NCBI RefSeq assembly: GCF_008298015.1
Contig: NZ_VTPX01000001.1
Coordinates: 310,001 to 374,000, forward strand
Reading direction: 5' to 3'
From: Salinicola corii
Lineage (GTDB): Bacteria > Pseudomonadota > Gammaproteobacteria > Pseudomonadales > Halomonadaceae
Length of the DNA: 64,000 nucleotides
Part shown: in pieces, positions 8,372-17,995 of the stretch
Numbering within the stretch: position 1 is the stretch's first letter
Layout of the letters: the number at the start of each line of letters is the position of its first letter
The notes under the pieces: generated by a model
The model's database searches: none
Told to the model about the DNA's origin: nothing
The model's input: only the letters and a program-made list of their open reading frames with translations
Translations under genes and position numbers: made by a program

Positions 8372-9265
8372 ATGCCATACCGACTTCAAGCGCGTGAAAA
8401 AGATATCGGGTCCGGCGTTCGGCGTATTGCCACGGAACAGGTTGATCGTGCCAGGAAGGCGCTGGACGACAAGCATCCGGCCGACGCGATACACGAGTTG
8501 CGACAGCGCTGCAAAAAGATTCGTGCCCTGCTGAGGTTGGTCAGGCCGGCGCTGGGAAAGCGCTATGCACTCGAGAACCGTCGCTTTCGCGACCTGGCTC
8601 GCGAAGTGGCCGGCGATCGCGACGATCAGGTGCTGGTGACGACGTTCGATGCGCTGCTCATGCAGGTCGACGCGCGCATCGATCGTCGTCACTACGCGGC
8701 GATCCGGCGCAAGCTCGATCTGCGTCGCCAGCACTCCTTCGGCCGGGAGACATCGCCCGATCTGGGCGCCCTCGATGCACGCCTGCTCGAGGCACGCGAG
8801 GCGATCGCCCTATGGCGTCTCGATCGTTCCGGCTTCGCCGCTATCGCCGGTGGCTGGCAGCAGAGCTATGAACAGGGGCGCGATGCGCTGGCTCGGGTGC
8901 GTGACGAACCGACGACGGTGGCGCTTCACGACTGGCGCAAGCGCGTGAAGTATCACCGTCACCACTGCAGCCTGCTGCGTGAAGCATGGCCTCGCGCCTT
9001 GGAGACGCGCGCCGAGGAGGGCCATCGGCTGTCGGACATTCTCGGTGACGACCATGATCTGGCCATGTTGGCCGAGCGTCTGAATGCGGGGGAGATGTCC
9101 AGCGTCGATGCGTCCCGGCGAGCGCAGCTTGCGACCTGGATCGAGCGTCGCCGGGTGAAGCTGCGGTCCGAGGCGCTGCCGCTGGGACGGCGGTTGTTCG
9201 CCGAGCCGGGAAAGCCGGTTCGCAAGCGGATGGCCCGCTACTGGGGCATTGCTACCGATCGGTGA
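8372..9265 (+). CDS. CHAD domain-containing protein
   Basis: A 297-residue protein made of one CHAD domain (conserved histidine alpha-helical domain), a bundle of helices rich in basic residues and histidines. Diagnostic pieces are AIHELRQRCKKIRALLRLVRP, the ALHDWRKRVKYHRHHCSLL segment and LGDDHDLAMLAERL. CHAD domains bind inorganic polyphosphate and target proteins to granules. There is no attached CYTH triphosphatase domain. It stands alone between a hypothetical gene and the BCCT transporter. Confidence 0.9.
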   Translation: MPYRLQAREKDIGSGVRRIATEQVDRARKALDDKHPADAIHELRQRCKKIRALLRLVRPALGKRYALENRRFRDLAREVAGDRDDQVLVTTFDALLMQVDARIDRRHYAAIRRKLDLRRQHSFGRETSPDLGALDARLLEAREAIALWRLDRSGFAAIAGGWQQSYEQGRDALARVRDEPTTVALHDWRKRVKYHRHHCSLLREAWPRALETRAEEGHRLSDILGDDHDLAMLAERLNAGEMSSVDASRRAQLATWIERRRVKLRSEALPLGRRLFAEPGKPVRKRMARYWGIATDR

Positions 9266-9401
9266 GATGCCCAGGCGAGGCCGGAAAAAGCAGATATTCC
9301 CGCGGATCTTCAATGCGAGCAGTTTGCGACATCGAGTTTGCGCTATTAGACCAAGGTCGGTAGGGTGGCGCGCTTCATGCCTAAAGAACCCTCCCTCTGA
9401 T

Positions 9402-10979
9402 ATGACCTCCGACACCAACGTGCCATCGACGCAGGGTGGCCGTTTTGGCGATCCCGTCGTGCTTGTGCTGACCATCGGTTTCATCCTGATCTTTCTGGCG
9501 GCATCGGCGATCGCGCCGGATACCGTCGCACGGGTGATCGATATCGGCTTCACCTGGTCCGCCAGAACCTTTGGCAGCCTGTTCCAGTTGCTGATGCTGT
9601 TGACCTTCTTCATCGCCATCGGCGTGGCGCTGTCCCCGGCCGGGCGGGCGCGAATCGGGTCCCAGGACCGGCCCGACATGAGCACCTTCCGGTGGGTCTC
9701 GATCATCCTGTGCACGCTGCTGGCAGGCGGTGGCGTATTCTTCGCCGCCGGCGAGCCGATCTATCACTTCGTGGTCACGCCACCGGCGTTCGACTCCCAG
9801 CCCGGCACCGCCGGCGCCGTGCCGAATGCCTTGGCCCAGGCCTTCTTCCATTGGGGATTCACCGGGTGGGCGATTCTCGGCACCTTGCCGGTCGCGATCC
9901 TCTCGCATCAGCATTATCAGCGCGGCATGCCGTTGCAACCGAGAACGCTGCTGGCACCGGTGCTCGGTGACCGCCTGGTGAGCGGTTTTCTCGGCGGTGT
10001 GGTCGACGCCATCTGCGCGATCGCCGTCACCGCCGGCACGGTCGGGCCGCTGGGTTTTCTGGCGACCCAGGTCAGCTTCGGTCTCCACGACCTGTTCGGC
10101 TTTCCGCGCGGCTATGAAGTGCAGTTGGGGATTCTGGTGGCGCTGGGGGCGATCTACGTGACGTCGGCGGTGACCGGCATCGATCGCGGCATCCAGGTCC
10201 TGAGTCGCCTGAACGTCATTCTGGCCATGGTGATCGGTGGTATCATTCTGCTGCTCGGGCCGACGCAGTTTCTGGTCGATAGCTGGTTCCAGGGCTTCGG
10301 CACCTATCTTGGCCATTTCTTCGAGATGTCGACCATGACTACGGTGACGGCGTCGCCGAGCTGGATGAAGTGGTGGACCGTGTTCTTCTTCGCCTGGTTC
10401 GTCGGCTTCGCGCCGCCCATGGCGATCTTCGTTACCCGGATCTCCCGCGGGCGCACGGTGCGCGAGATGATCATCGCCACGGCGGTCATGGCGCCGGTGG
10501 TCACCACGGTCTGGTTCACCTTGCTGGGCGGCTCCGGCATCTTCTATGAGCTCCAGGGCGCGATCGATCTCAGCCAGCCGCTGCAGAACTTCCAGTTCGA
10601 CGTGGCGACGTTGACCGTGGCCCAGGCGTTGCCGGGAGGCGTCTGGATGGCGCTGGCCGTGCTGGTGCTGACCACGGTGTTCGTGGCCACCACCGGGGAC
10701 TCGATGAGCTATGCCGTGTCCGTGGTCTGTGCCGGTAACGATGATCCCGGATCGGCGCTGCGGGCGTTCTGGGGTATCGTCTTCGCACTGATGGCGGCGA
10801 TCCTGCTGGGAATGGGCGAAGGGCAGGTCAGCGTGCTCCAGCAGTTCCTGGTGATCCCCGCCGTGCCGGTGGCACTGCTGCTGGTGCCGACATTGTGGCA
10901 CGGGCCCAAGGCGGCCTATGCGATGGCCAGAGCGCAGGGCGTGCTGGACGACTCGCCAGCGACTCGGCCGCAGTGCTGA
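9402..10979 (+). CDS. BCCT-family (betaine/carnitine/choline-type) transporter
   Basis: A 525-residue secondary transporter of the BCCT family with about 12 membrane helices. The family signature of helix 8 is present (WWTVFFFAWFVGFAPP followed by RISRGRTVREM) as is FHWGFTGWAILG in helix 4. Several residues of the aromatic substrate cage are altered: the Tyr after WAI is Leu, and the second Trp of the AWW motif is Phe, so the substrate may not be glycine betaine. I take the start at 9402, since the open frame upstream is not conserved. Osmolyte or related quaternary amine uptake fits a halophile. Confidence 0.85.
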   Translation: MTSDTNVPSTQGGRFGDPVVLVLTIGFILIFLAASAIAPDTVARVIDIGFTWSARTFGSLFQLLMLLTFFIAIGVALSPAGRARIGSQDRPDMSTFRWVSIILCTLLAGGGVFFAAGEPIYHFVVTPPAFDSQPGTAGAVPNALAQAFFHWGFTGWAILGTLPVAILSHQHYQRGMPLQPRTLLAPVLGDRLVSGFLGGVVDAICAIAVTAGTVGPLGFLATQVSFGLHDLFGFPRGYEVQLGILVALGAIYVTSAVTGIDRGIQVLSRLNVILAMVIGGIILLLGPTQFLVDSWFQGFGTYLGHFFEMSTMTTVTASPSWMKWWTVFFFAWFVGFAPPMAIFVTRISRGRTVREMIIATAVMAPVVTTVWFTLLGGSGIFYELQGAIDLSQPLQNFQFDVATLTVAQALPGGVWMALAVLVLTTVFVATTGDSMSYAVSVVCAGNDDPGSALRAFWGIVFALMAAILLGMGEGQVSVLQQFLVIPAVPVALLLVPTLWHGPKAAYAMARAQGVLDDSPATRPQC

Positions 10980-10997
10980 ATCCAGGTCGACTCCCTC

Positions 10998-11043
10998 AAC
11001 GGCAACGCCCCCGACGGAGCCATCCGTCGGGGGCGTTGCCGTT
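10998..11043. terminator. Twenty-bp perfect hairpin between convergent genes
   Basis: Bases 10998-11017 pair perfectly with 11024-11043 around a 6-base loop. It lies 18 bases past the BCCT stop and about 60 bases past the hsp20 stop on the other strand. No T tract follows on either side, but position and stability argue for a bidirectional transcription end. Confidence 0.65.
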
Positions 11044-11101
11044 CTACCGCGGTGCTTTGCCATGGCTGTGACAACCGCGGCATCTTCACGTCGTCATCGG
11101 C

Positions 11102-11572
11102 TCAGACGGTCACGGCTTCATCCGCCGGCTGGGTCTCCAGACGGCCCTGGCTACCGTTGATCGGGATCTGACGCGGACGCTGCTCTTCCGGCACGACGCG
11201 CAGCAGGTCGACGATCAGCAGCCCATTCTCGAGCCGGGCGCCCTGAACCTCGATGTTCTCGTCGAGGCGGAACGACAGCTTGAAGGCGCGCTGGGCGATG
11301 CCCTGGTGCAGGTATTGCACCTTGTCGTCTTCCTGGCGCTCGCCTTTGCCGGCAGTGATGGTGAGCACGCGTTTCTCGACATTGACGTCGAGTTCCTGCT
11401 CGGCGAATCCTGCCGTGGCCACGGCGATGCGGTAGTCGTTCTCGCCATACTTCTCGACGTTGTAGGGCGGATAGCTGGGCATGTCGTTCTGCATCGCGGA
11501 TTCGAACAGGTCGTTGAGACGGTCGAAGCCGACGGAGCGACGGAACAGCGGTGAGAGTGACAGTGTGTTCAT
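11102..11572 (-). CDS. Small heat-shock protein, Hsp20/IbpA family
   Basis: A 156-residue ATP-independent holdase chaperone with an alpha-crystallin domain (about residues 35-130; PPYNVEKYGENDYRIAVATAGF start, LENGLLIVDLLR near the end). It starts like IbpA proteins (MNTLSLSPLFRRSVGFDRL) and keeps a C-terminal IPI motif (RQIPINGS) needed for oligomer contacts. The ATG at 11572 has AGGAGG 7 bases upstream; a longer open frame is not used. A sigma-32-like promoter and a leader hairpin that covers the ribosome-binding site precede it, so it should be heat induced at both levels. Confidence 0.95.
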   Translation of the reverse strand: MNTLSLSPLFRRSVGFDRLNDLFESAMQNDMPSYPPYNVEKYGENDYRIAVATAGFAEQELDVNVEKRVLTITAGKGERQEDDKVQYLHQGIAQRAFKLSFRLDENIEVQGARLENGLLIVDLLRVVPEEQRPRQIPINGSQGRLETQPADEAVTV

Positions 11573-11576
11573 GGGT

Positions 11577-11600
11577 AACCTCCTGATTGACAGCGAAGTT
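11577..11600 (-). promoter_or_regulatory. ROSE-like RNA thermometer hairpin over the hsp20 ribosome-binding site
   Basis: On the minus strand AACUUC pairs with GAGGUU, which contains the Shine-Dalgarno core, and CUG pairs with CAG around a UCAAU loop; a single G bulges opposite the junction. The anti-Shine-Dalgarno side therefore reads UCGCU, matching the U(U/C)GCU signature of ROSE elements, which also have a bulged G. A second stable hairpin lies at 11631-11645. Confidence 0.7.
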
Positions 11601-11630
11601 TCAGCGGCATTCGGGTCCATCCCGACGTGC

Positions 11631-11645
11631 CGGGTCGCAGACCCG
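11631..11645 (-). promoter_or_regulatory. Upstream hairpin in the hsp20 leader
   Basis: CGGGTC and GACCCG form a perfect 6-bp stem around 3 bases in the hsp20 leader. ROSE leaders usually contain such a stable 5' hairpin that stays folded while the 3' hairpin melts. Confidence 0.45.
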
Positions 11646-11720
11646 CTTGGCGGCATCTGCCGTCGAGAGAAGCGGCGCATCGGGGGTGTCGTCCCGGGTT
11701 GCGCTCTCGACATTATGTTA

Positions 11721-11747
11721 AATAGGGGCGCCGAATACGTTTTCAAG
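11721..11747 (-). promoter_or_regulatory. Sigma-32 (heat-shock) promoter of hsp20
   Basis: On the minus strand CTTGAAA (11741-11747) is followed after 12 bases by CCCCTATT (11721-11728), close to the sigma-32 consensus CTTGAA and CCCCATNT. The start would give a leader of about 140 bases, room for the ROSE-like structure. Confidence 0.75.
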
Positions 11748-11875
11748 CGATCGATGCGAAGGACCCTGAAAATTTTTCGCTGCGCCCCAGACCGGCGTGG
11801 TTGCCGGCCTCGGGCGCTATATGGCGACGCCGGCGCGGGATTCAAGTGTTTGGTGCCGGCGAGAGGGGAAGGCGT

Positions 11876-13090
11876 TCAGCCGAACAGTTGCCCGGCGATT
11901 CTCAGCCCGGCGACCCAGGTCGCGATGGCGGAGCCCAGGCTCGACAGCAGAAAGACCAGCAAGGTACGGGCGACGCGATTGCGCCACCAGCCGCGCCAGT
12001 GGCTGACATCGCTGCGTAGGCGCGAGAAGTCGCCGACAGTGGGACGGCGCAGGTAGAGTTCCACGCCGGCGGTGACGAAGCCGACGCCGATGGTCGGGTT
12101 CAGCGAGGTGAGCGGGGCGCCGACGAAGGCGGCGGCGATGGTCAACGGGTGACCCAGCGCGATCAGGGCGCCCAGCGCCGAGAAGCTGCCGTTGATCAGC
12201 ACCCATTCGCCCACCAGCGACCAGCCGAACGCCGTGTCGCGGCTGAAGCCGATGGCGAAGCCGGTCAGCACCAGGGCGACGATCACCCATGGGATCGCTT
12301 TCCACCAGCGGGCGCGGGGCGCGGTCGATTCCAGGTTGGCGCGCTCCTGGATCACGGCGTCCAGCTCGGGCGGATGCTGGCCCAAGGTTTCGAGGTGCGC
12401 CTTCATGCCCTTGAGGTGGCCGGCACCGATCACCACCAGCACCCGCTGGGTACCGCCGTCCGGCAGTTCCTCGACCAGTCTGAGCGCCATGTAGCGATCG
12501 CGCTCGGTGATCAGCGGCTCGTACAGGGCCTGGGACTGCTCGGCGAATTCGGCGAAGGTGGACTCGAGTACATCCCCCTGCTTGAGCTTCTCGATCTCCT
12601 CGCTGGAGACCTTCTGGCGCGACAGCACGCTGCCGAGCAGGCCGGATATCAGGCTGAAGCGCTTGTACCACGGCACGTTCTGGTAGATGCGCTTGAGGGT
12701 GACGCCGATCTCGCGATCGATCAGGTAGAGCGGCAGGCCGGCCCGCTGGGTCTCCTTGACCGCCGTGCGCATCTCCGCACCGGGTTCGATCCCCGACTGC
12801 TCCGCCACGCGTTGCTGGAAGGCGCCGAGCGCGAGGCTGGCGGCGACCATGCCGGCCTTGCCCTGCTTGAGAACCTGAAACAGATCGAGCTTGGCCATGG
12901 CGTTGGGCTGGACCAGGCTCTGATGGCGCGAGGTGCAGAGTTCGATCGCGACGGCGTCGAACTCGCCGGAGCGGATCAGTTCGCGAACTTCGTCGGCGCT
13001 GGCCTGGGAAACGTGGGCGGTGCCCAGAAGCGTCAGGTGGTGGGCGGCGAGGTCCACGGTCTCGCGAGGTCCGGCGGCATTGTCAGGCAT
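11876..13090 (-). CDS. TraB/PrgY family membrane protein
   Basis: A 404-residue protein of the TraB/PrgY family. The N-terminal soluble part carries the conserved LLGTAHVSQAS, AVAIELCTSRHQ and YLIDREIGVTLKR segments and GAGHLKGM, the set shared with Tiki-like and pheromone-shutdown proteins, probably metalloprotease-related. The C-terminal third has about four membrane helices. The bacterial function is not established. I use the ATG at 13090; the TTG one codon earlier is less likely. Stands alone, with no obvious operon. Confidence 0.8.
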   Translation of the reverse strand: MPDNAAGPRETVDLAAHHLTLLGTAHVSQASADEVRELIRSGEFDAVAIELCTSRHQSLVQPNAMAKLDLFQVLKQGKAGMVAASLALGAFQQRVAEQSGIEPGAEMRTAVKETQRAGLPLYLIDREIGVTLKRIYQNVPWYKRFSLISGLLGSVLSRQKVSSEEIEKLKQGDVLESTFAEFAEQSQALYEPLITERDRYMALRLVEELPDGGTQRVLVVIGAGHLKGMKAHLETLGQHPPELDAVIQERANLESTAPRARWWKAIPWVIVALVLTGFAIGFSRDTAFGWSLVGEWVLINGSFSALGALIALGHPLTIAAAFVGAPLTSLNPTIGVGFVTAGVELYLRRPTVGDFSRLRSDVSHWRGWWRNRVARTLLVFLLSSLGSAIATWVAGLRIAGQLFG

Positions 13091-13213
13091 CAAGGGAGCG
13101 TTCCAAGGCTGAGAAAGAGAGTCGCCCCATATTGCACGTCACGCCGCCGATTCCAAGCCGTTGACAGCGAAAAACGCCAGTCGACGTCGACGCTGGCCCC
13201 GTTCGACCAATGA

Positions 13214-14455
13214 TCACTCCTTAGAGAGACGGTCCCGGACGCGCGGCGAACGGCAGGCGGCAGCGGTGAACAGCACGTCGGTGGAGGAGTTGAGCGCGGT
13301 CTCGGTGGAATCCTGAATCACACTGATGACGAACCCGATCGCCACCACCTGCATGGCGACGTCCGCCGAGATGCCGAACAGGCTGGCCGCCATCGGAATC
13401 AGCAGCAGAGAGCCGCCGGCCACGCCGGAAACCCCGCATGCCGCCAGCGCCGAGACGATGCAGAGCAGCAGCGCGGTGGCGAAATCCACGTCGATCCCCA
13501 GCGTATTGGCGGCCGCCAGGGTCATCACCGTGATGGTGACCGCGGCGCCGGACATGTTGATCGTGGCGCCCAGCGGAATCGAGACGGAGTAGGTGTCGGC
13601 ATGCAGGTCGAGGCGCTTGCACAACTCCATGTTGACCGGGATGTTGGCCGCGCTGCTGCGGGTGAAGAAGGCAGTGATGGCGCTGCCGCGAAGGCAGGTG
13701 AAGACCAGCGGGTAAGGATTGCGGCGCGTGTAGAGGAACACGATCAGTGGATTGGTCACCAGTGCCACGAAGAGCATGCAGCCCAGCAGTACCGCGAGCA
13801 GTTGGGCGTAGTCGGCCAGGGCGCTCATGCCGGTGGAGGCAAAGGTGTTGGCGACCAGTCCGAAGATGCCCAGCGGGGCCAGGCGAATCACCCAACGGAC
13901 CAGGCCGGAGACCGCATCCGACAGATCGGCCAGCGAGCGGCGCGTGATGTCGCTGGCGCGGCGCAGCAGCAGGCCGAGCCCCACGGCCCAGGCCAGGATG
14001 CCGATGAAGTTGGCATCGGTCAGGGCGTGAATGGGATTGTCCACCGCGCTCATGGCCAGGTTGCGCAGGATCTCGGCGACGCCGGTCGGCGGCGTGCCAT
14101 CGGCCCGTGGGGCGTCGATGATCAGCGAGGTCGGGAACAGGAAGCTCGCCGCCACCGCGATCAGCGCGGCCACCAGCGTGCCGATCAGGTAGAGCATCAG
14201 CACGCCGCGCACCTGGGTCGGTTGGCCACGCTGGTGGCTGGCGATGGCGGCCATCACCAGCACGAAGACCAGAATCGGGGCGACCGCCTTGAGTGCGCCG
14301 ATGAAGAGATCGCCGAGGATGGCGACCGATGGCGCGATCGACGGCGCCAGGGTGGCGAGGAGCAGGCCGGCCGCGATCCCGATCAGGATCTGGGGGATGA
14401 GCCCGATACGGGGCAGAAGCGAGGAAGCGGTGCGGGTGTCGGAGCTGGCGGACAT
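13214..14455 (-). CDS. sstT: Serine/threonine:sodium symporter
   Basis: A 413-residue member of the dicarboxylate/amino acid:cation symporter family, closest in pattern to SstT, which takes up L-serine and L-threonine with sodium. Nine or so helices are evident; the substrate-binding hairpin region [20 protein letters not shown] and the helix-7 sodium motif [20 protein letters not shown] match SstT. The start at 14455 is preferred over 14506 because the family starts with a short cytoplasmic N-terminus. Divergence between SstT and glutamate carriers is usually clear, so the substrate call is fairly safe. Confidence 0.88.
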   Translation of the reverse strand: MSASSDTRTASSLLPRIGLIPQILIGIAAGLLLATLAPSIAPSVAILGDLFIGALKAVAPILVFVLVMAAIASHQRGQPTQVRGVLMLYLIGTLVAALIAVAASFLFPTSLIIDAPRADGTPPTGVAEILRNLAMSAVDNPIHALTDANFIGILAWAVGLGLLLRRASDITRRSLADLSDAVSGLVRWVIRLAPLGIFGLVANTFASTGMSALADYAQLLAVLLGCMLFVALVTNPLIVFLYTRRNPYPLVFTCLRGSAITAFFTRSSAANIPVNMELCKRLDLHADTYSVSIPLGATINMSGAAVTITVMTLAAANTLGIDVDFATALLLCIVSALAACGVSGVAGGSLLLIPMAASLFGISADVAMQVVAIGFVISVIQDSTETALNSSTDVLFTAAACRSPRVRDRLSKE

Positions 14456-14645
14456 GACTCTCTCTTCGGGTTGCCGAGGCGGCAGCGTGGCCGCGAAGGG
14501 CGGCATTCTATCACCGCTGTCTCCACCGAACTCGTCGAAAAGCCTGTCTTTGGCTCAATCTTTAGTGTCATTCACCGACGTTTGGCGGAGCGGGTGGTGA
14601 AAAACGATGAACTTTGGGCAGACGAGGGTGGTTGCCCGCGAACGC

Positions 14646-16094
14646 TCAGCGCCGCCAGAACGCCGGCGTGAACAGCACCAGGATGGTGAAGATCTCCAGT
14701 CTTCCGAGCATCATCGCCAGCACCAGGATCCACTTGGCGGCGCTGGGAATGTCGCCGTAGTCGGTCGAGACATCGCCCAGTCCCGGACCCAGGTTGTTGA
14801 GTGCCGAGCCGATCGCCGACCACGCCGTCACCTGATCGAGGCCGGTGGCCAGCAGGGCCAGCAGCATCACCACGAACAGCATCATGTAGACGGAGAAGAA
14901 GCCCCACACGGCTTCGGCGACGCCCTCGGAGATACGCATCTTGCCGACCTTGACGGCAAACACGGCGTTGGGATGGATCAGCCGATGAATCTCGCGGATG
15001 CCCTGCTTCAGGATCAGCAGGATGCGGATCACCTTCATGCCGCCGCCGGCCGAGCCCGAGCAGGCGCCGACAAAGGCCGCCATGAACAGCATGGTCGGCA
15101 GCACGCCGGGCCACAGGGTGAAGTCGGCCACGCTGAAGCCAGAGGTGGTCGCCACCGAGACCGCTTCGAACAGCCCATGTCGAATGCCGGTGGCGTCGTG
15201 ATAGGTGCCGGTGGCGAATAGGGTGATTATGGTGATCGCGATCAGCAGGCCCAAAAAGGTGACGAAGAAGCGAAACTCCGGATCGCGGATGTACTGCAGT
15301 AGGCGCCGTTCCCGCCATACCGCGAAGTGCAGGCCGAAACTGACCGAAGATACGACCATGAAGAAGACGCAGATCATCTCGATCGTGGCACTGTTGAAGT
15401 GCGCGATGCTGGCGTCGTAGGTGGAGAACCCACCGACGGCCACGGTGGCGAAGCTGTGGCCGATGGCGTCGAACCAGTTCATGCCCGCTCCCCAGTAGGC
15501 CAACGCGCAGACGACGGTGAGGATCACGTAGATGTACCACAGCGCCTTGGCCGTCTCGGTGATCCGCGGCGTCAGCTTGGAGTCCTTCAGCGGGCCGGGG
15601 ATCTCGGTCCGATAGAGCTGCATGCCGCCGATGCCCAGCGTTGGCAGGATCGCCACCGCGAGCACCACGATCCCCATGCCGCCCAGCCACTGCAGCTGCT
15701 GGCGGTAGAAGCGGATCGATGCCGGCAGATGATCGATACCGCTGAGTACCGTGGCACCGGTGGTCGTGAGTCCGGAGAAGGATTCGAAGGCGGCGTCGGT
15801 GAACGACATCGAGGGGGCATCGGAGACCATGAACGGGATCGTGCCGAACAGCCCGAGAACGCTCCAGAACAGCACCGTGATGATGAAGCCGTCACGAGTA
15901 CGCAGTTCGCGCTTGGCGCGGCGGTTGGGCCAGTAGAGCAGCGCGCCGGTGACGATCGAGATTGCCATGCCGGCGCCGAAGGCGTGCCAGTTGCCGTCGT
16001 GGAAGATCCGCGCGATGACCATCGGCGGCACCATGGTCAGGCTGAAAACCATCAGCAGCAGCCCGACGATGCGGAGAATCACCAGTAGGCTCAC
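14646..16094 (-). CDS. trkH: Trk system potassium uptake protein (TrkH/TrkI type)
   Basis: A 482-residue potassium-translocating subunit of the Trk system. Four selectivity-filter loops are visible, each with a central Gly: SGLTTTGATV, ATVAVGGFSTYD, VATTSGFSVAD and LNNLGPGLGDV. It begins at a GTG (16094) behind GGGGGACG. trkA lies 52 bases upstream in the same direction, so the pore and its NAD-binding regulator are co-transcribed. In halophiles Trk import is the first response to hyperosmotic shock. Confidence 0.95.
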   Translation of the reverse strand: MSLLVILRIVGLLLMVFSLTMVPPMVIARIFHDGNWHAFGAGMAISIVTGALLYWPNRRAKRELRTRDGFIITVLFWSVLGLFGTIPFMVSDAPSMSFTDAAFESFSGLTTTGATVLSGIDHLPASIRFYRQQLQWLGGMGIVVLAVAILPTLGIGGMQLYRTEIPGPLKDSKLTPRITETAKALWYIYVILTVVCALAYWGAGMNWFDAIGHSFATVAVGGFSTYDASIAHFNSATIEMICVFFMVVSSVSFGLHFAVWRERRLLQYIRDPEFRFFVTFLGLLIAITIITLFATGTYHDATGIRHGLFEAVSVATTSGFSVADFTLWPGVLPTMLFMAAFVGACSGSAGGGMKVIRILLILKQGIREIHRLIHPNAVFAVKVGKMRISEGVAEAVWGFFSVYMMLFVVMLLALLATGLDQVTAWSAIGSALNNLGPGLGDVSTDYGDIPSAAKWILVLAMMLGRLEIFTILVLFTPAFWRR

Positions 16095-16146
16095 GCGGCG
16101 TCCCCCACCGGTCGGGACGGGCAGGCGGTGTCGGATGAATGGACCA

Positions 16147-17520
16147 TCAGAAGAAGGTCAGGCCGACCTGGAACAGCCGCTCGACGTCACGAATACGTCG
16201 CTTGTCGACCACGAACAGGATCAGGTGATCGCCGCTCTCGATCATGACGTCGTCGTGGGCGATCAGCACTTCCTTGCCCCGGACGATGGCGCCGATGCTG
16301 GTGCCGCTGGGCAGGTCGACCTCGCCGATGGTACGGCCGACCACCCGGGAGGAGCGCTTGTCGCCGTGGGCGATCGCCTCGATCGCTTCGGCGGCGCCGC
16401 GGCGCAGCGAGTGGACGTTGACGATATCGCCCCGGCGCACGTGGGTGAGCAGGCTGCCGATGGTGGTCTGCTGCGGCGAGATGGCGATATCGATCTCGCC
16501 GCCCTGGACCAGGTCCACGTAGGCGGCGTTGTTGATCAGGGTCAGCACCTTCTTGGCGCCGAGACGCTTGGCCAGCATCGACGACATGATGTTGACCTCG
16601 TCGTCGTTGGTGAGCGCGCAGTAGATGTCGCAGTCCTCGATGTTCTCCTCGAGCATCAGGCGCTTGCTGGTGGCGCTGCCGTGCAGCACGACGGTGCGGT
16701 CGAGCTTCTCGGAGAGCGCGCCGCAGCGGCCGAGATCGTGCTCGATGATCTTGACCTGATGTTTGTGCTCCAGCGTCTCCGCCAGGCGTTCGCCGATGTT
16801 GCCGCCGCCGGCGATCAGCACCCGCCGGAAGTCGCGGTCGACCTTGCGCAACTCGCCCATGACCGTGCGGATGTCGCGGCGCGCGGCGATGAAGAAGACT
16901 TCGTCGTCGGCCTCGATGACGGTGTCGCCGGTGGGGATGATCGGGCGATCGCGACGATAGATCGCGGCCACGCGAGTGTCGATGTTCGGCATGTGGCGAC
17001 GTAGGAAGCCGAGCTCCTGACCCACCAGCGGGCCGCCGTAGTAGGCCTTGACCGCCACCAGCTGGGCCAGGCCGCCGGCGAAATCGAGCACCTGCAGCGC
17101 GCCGGGATATTCGATCAGGCGGCGGATGTGGTCGGTGACCACCTGCTCGGGGCTGATCAGCACGTCCACCGGGATGGCGTCGTTGGAGAACAGACTCTTG
17201 CGCGTCAGATAGGCGGTCGAGCGCACGCGACCTATCTTGGTCGGCGTTCGGAACAGCGTGTGCGCCACCTGACAGGCAACCATGTTGATCTCGTCGGAAC
17301 TGGTCACCGCGATCAGCATGTCAGCGTCTTCGCCGCCGGCCTGACGCAGAATGTTGGGGTAGGACGCGGTACCGATCACCGTGCGGATATCGAGACGATT
17401 CTGCAGCTCGCGCAGCCGCTCCTCGTTGATATCCACCACCGTGATGTCGTTCTCTTCATTGGCCAGATGTTCTGCCAACGTACCGCCGACCTGACCGGCA
17501 CCCAGAATAATAATTTTCAT
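16147..17520 (-). CDS. trkA: Trk potassium uptake regulator TrkA
   Basis: The 457-residue peripheral regulator of TrkH. Two RCK units are present, each an NAD-binding Rossmann domain ([18 protein letters not shown] at residues 2-20 and [18 protein letters not shown] near 233) plus a TrkA-C domain. Length equals that of E. coli TrkA. First gene of the trkA-trkH pair. In many relatives trkA is next to rsmB, but here four genes intervene. Confidence 0.95.
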   Translation of the reverse strand: MKIIILGAGQVGGTLAEHLANEENDITVVDINEERLRELQNRLDIRTVIGTASYPNILRQAGGEDADMLIAVTSSDEINMVACQVAHTLFRTPTKIGRVRSTAYLTRKSLFSNDAIPVDVLISPEQVVTDHIRRLIEYPGALQVLDFAGGLAQLVAVKAYYGGPLVGQELGFLRRHMPNIDTRVAAIYRRDRPIIPTGDTVIEADDEVFFIAARRDIRTVMGELRKVDRDFRRVLIAGGGNIGERLAETLEHKHQVKIIEHDLGRCGALSEKLDRTVVLHGSATSKRLMLEENIEDCDIYCALTNDDEVNIMSSMLAKRLGAKKVLTLINNAAYVDLVQGGEIDIAISPQQTTIGSLLTHVRRGDIVNVHSLRRGAAEAIEAIAHGDKRSSRVVGRTIGEVDLPSGTSIGAIVRGKEVLIAHDDVMIESGDHLILFVVDKRRIRDVERLFQVGLTFF

Positions 17521-17686
17521 GCCAAACCATCACGGAAATACAGCGTACCGCCTGCCAGTTTACCCGGCCCCGGAGGATCGGAACGAAACCCGCCCGGCAC
17601 CGAAATCAGCGCGTAGCATAACGAGCCGGGCCTCCGAATGACAGGACCGCGGACGACATCCCGCCCGCAACCGCCGGTCGCGCCAG

Positions 17687-17893
17687 TCAATCCAGCGAGA
17701 CACCGACCTTGATGGTCACCTGCCAGTGGGCCAGCTTGTCGTCCTCGAGATGGCCGCGGGTCTCGGTGACCTCGAACCAGCGCATGCCGTGAAGGGTCTT
17801 GCCGGCTTTCTGCAATGCGTTCTGGACGGCGTCCTCGATGCTGGTAGGGGAAGAACCGGTCAGTTCGATCTGCTTGTAGACATGATCGCTCAT
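17687..17893 (-). CDS. Dodecin
   Basis: A 68-residue dodecin, a flavin- and CoA-binding protein that forms hollow dodecamers and buffers free flavin. It has the family features [20 protein letters not shown], the flavin-stacking Trp in [11 protein letters not shown], and the Gln in [15 protein letters not shown] lies before the ATG on the minus strand. Monocistronic by appearance. Confidence 0.93.
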   Translation of the reverse strand: MSDHVYKQIELTGSSPTSIEDAVQNALQKAGKTLHGMRWFEVTETRGHLEDDKLAHWQVTIKVGVSLD

Positions 17894-17938
17894 GGTAACG
17901 CTCCTGGGTTGAAAGCGCCGGCCGTTGCCGACGACTGA

Positions 17939-17962
17939 AAGCCCCTGGGTTCCCTGGGGCTT
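17939..17962 (-). terminator. Terminator of pncA
   Basis: AAGCCCC and GGGGCTT flank a GGG/CCC inner stem with one T-T mismatch; on the minus strand a short TTT follows. It is 34 bases past the pncA stop. Confidence 0.6.
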
Positions 17963-17995
17963 GGAAAAGATAGACGGTTTGGGTGCGCCGAAGAC

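Noticed and set aside
9381-11063. 560-residue open frame antisense to the BCCT gene, and similar long antisense frames (e.g. 12149-13213, 38698-39879, 33767-35185)
   Set aside because: High-G+C codon bias creates long antisense frames; these are rich in Arg/Gly/Ala/His/Gln, lack ribosome-binding sites and recognisable domains, and lie over clear conserved genes.
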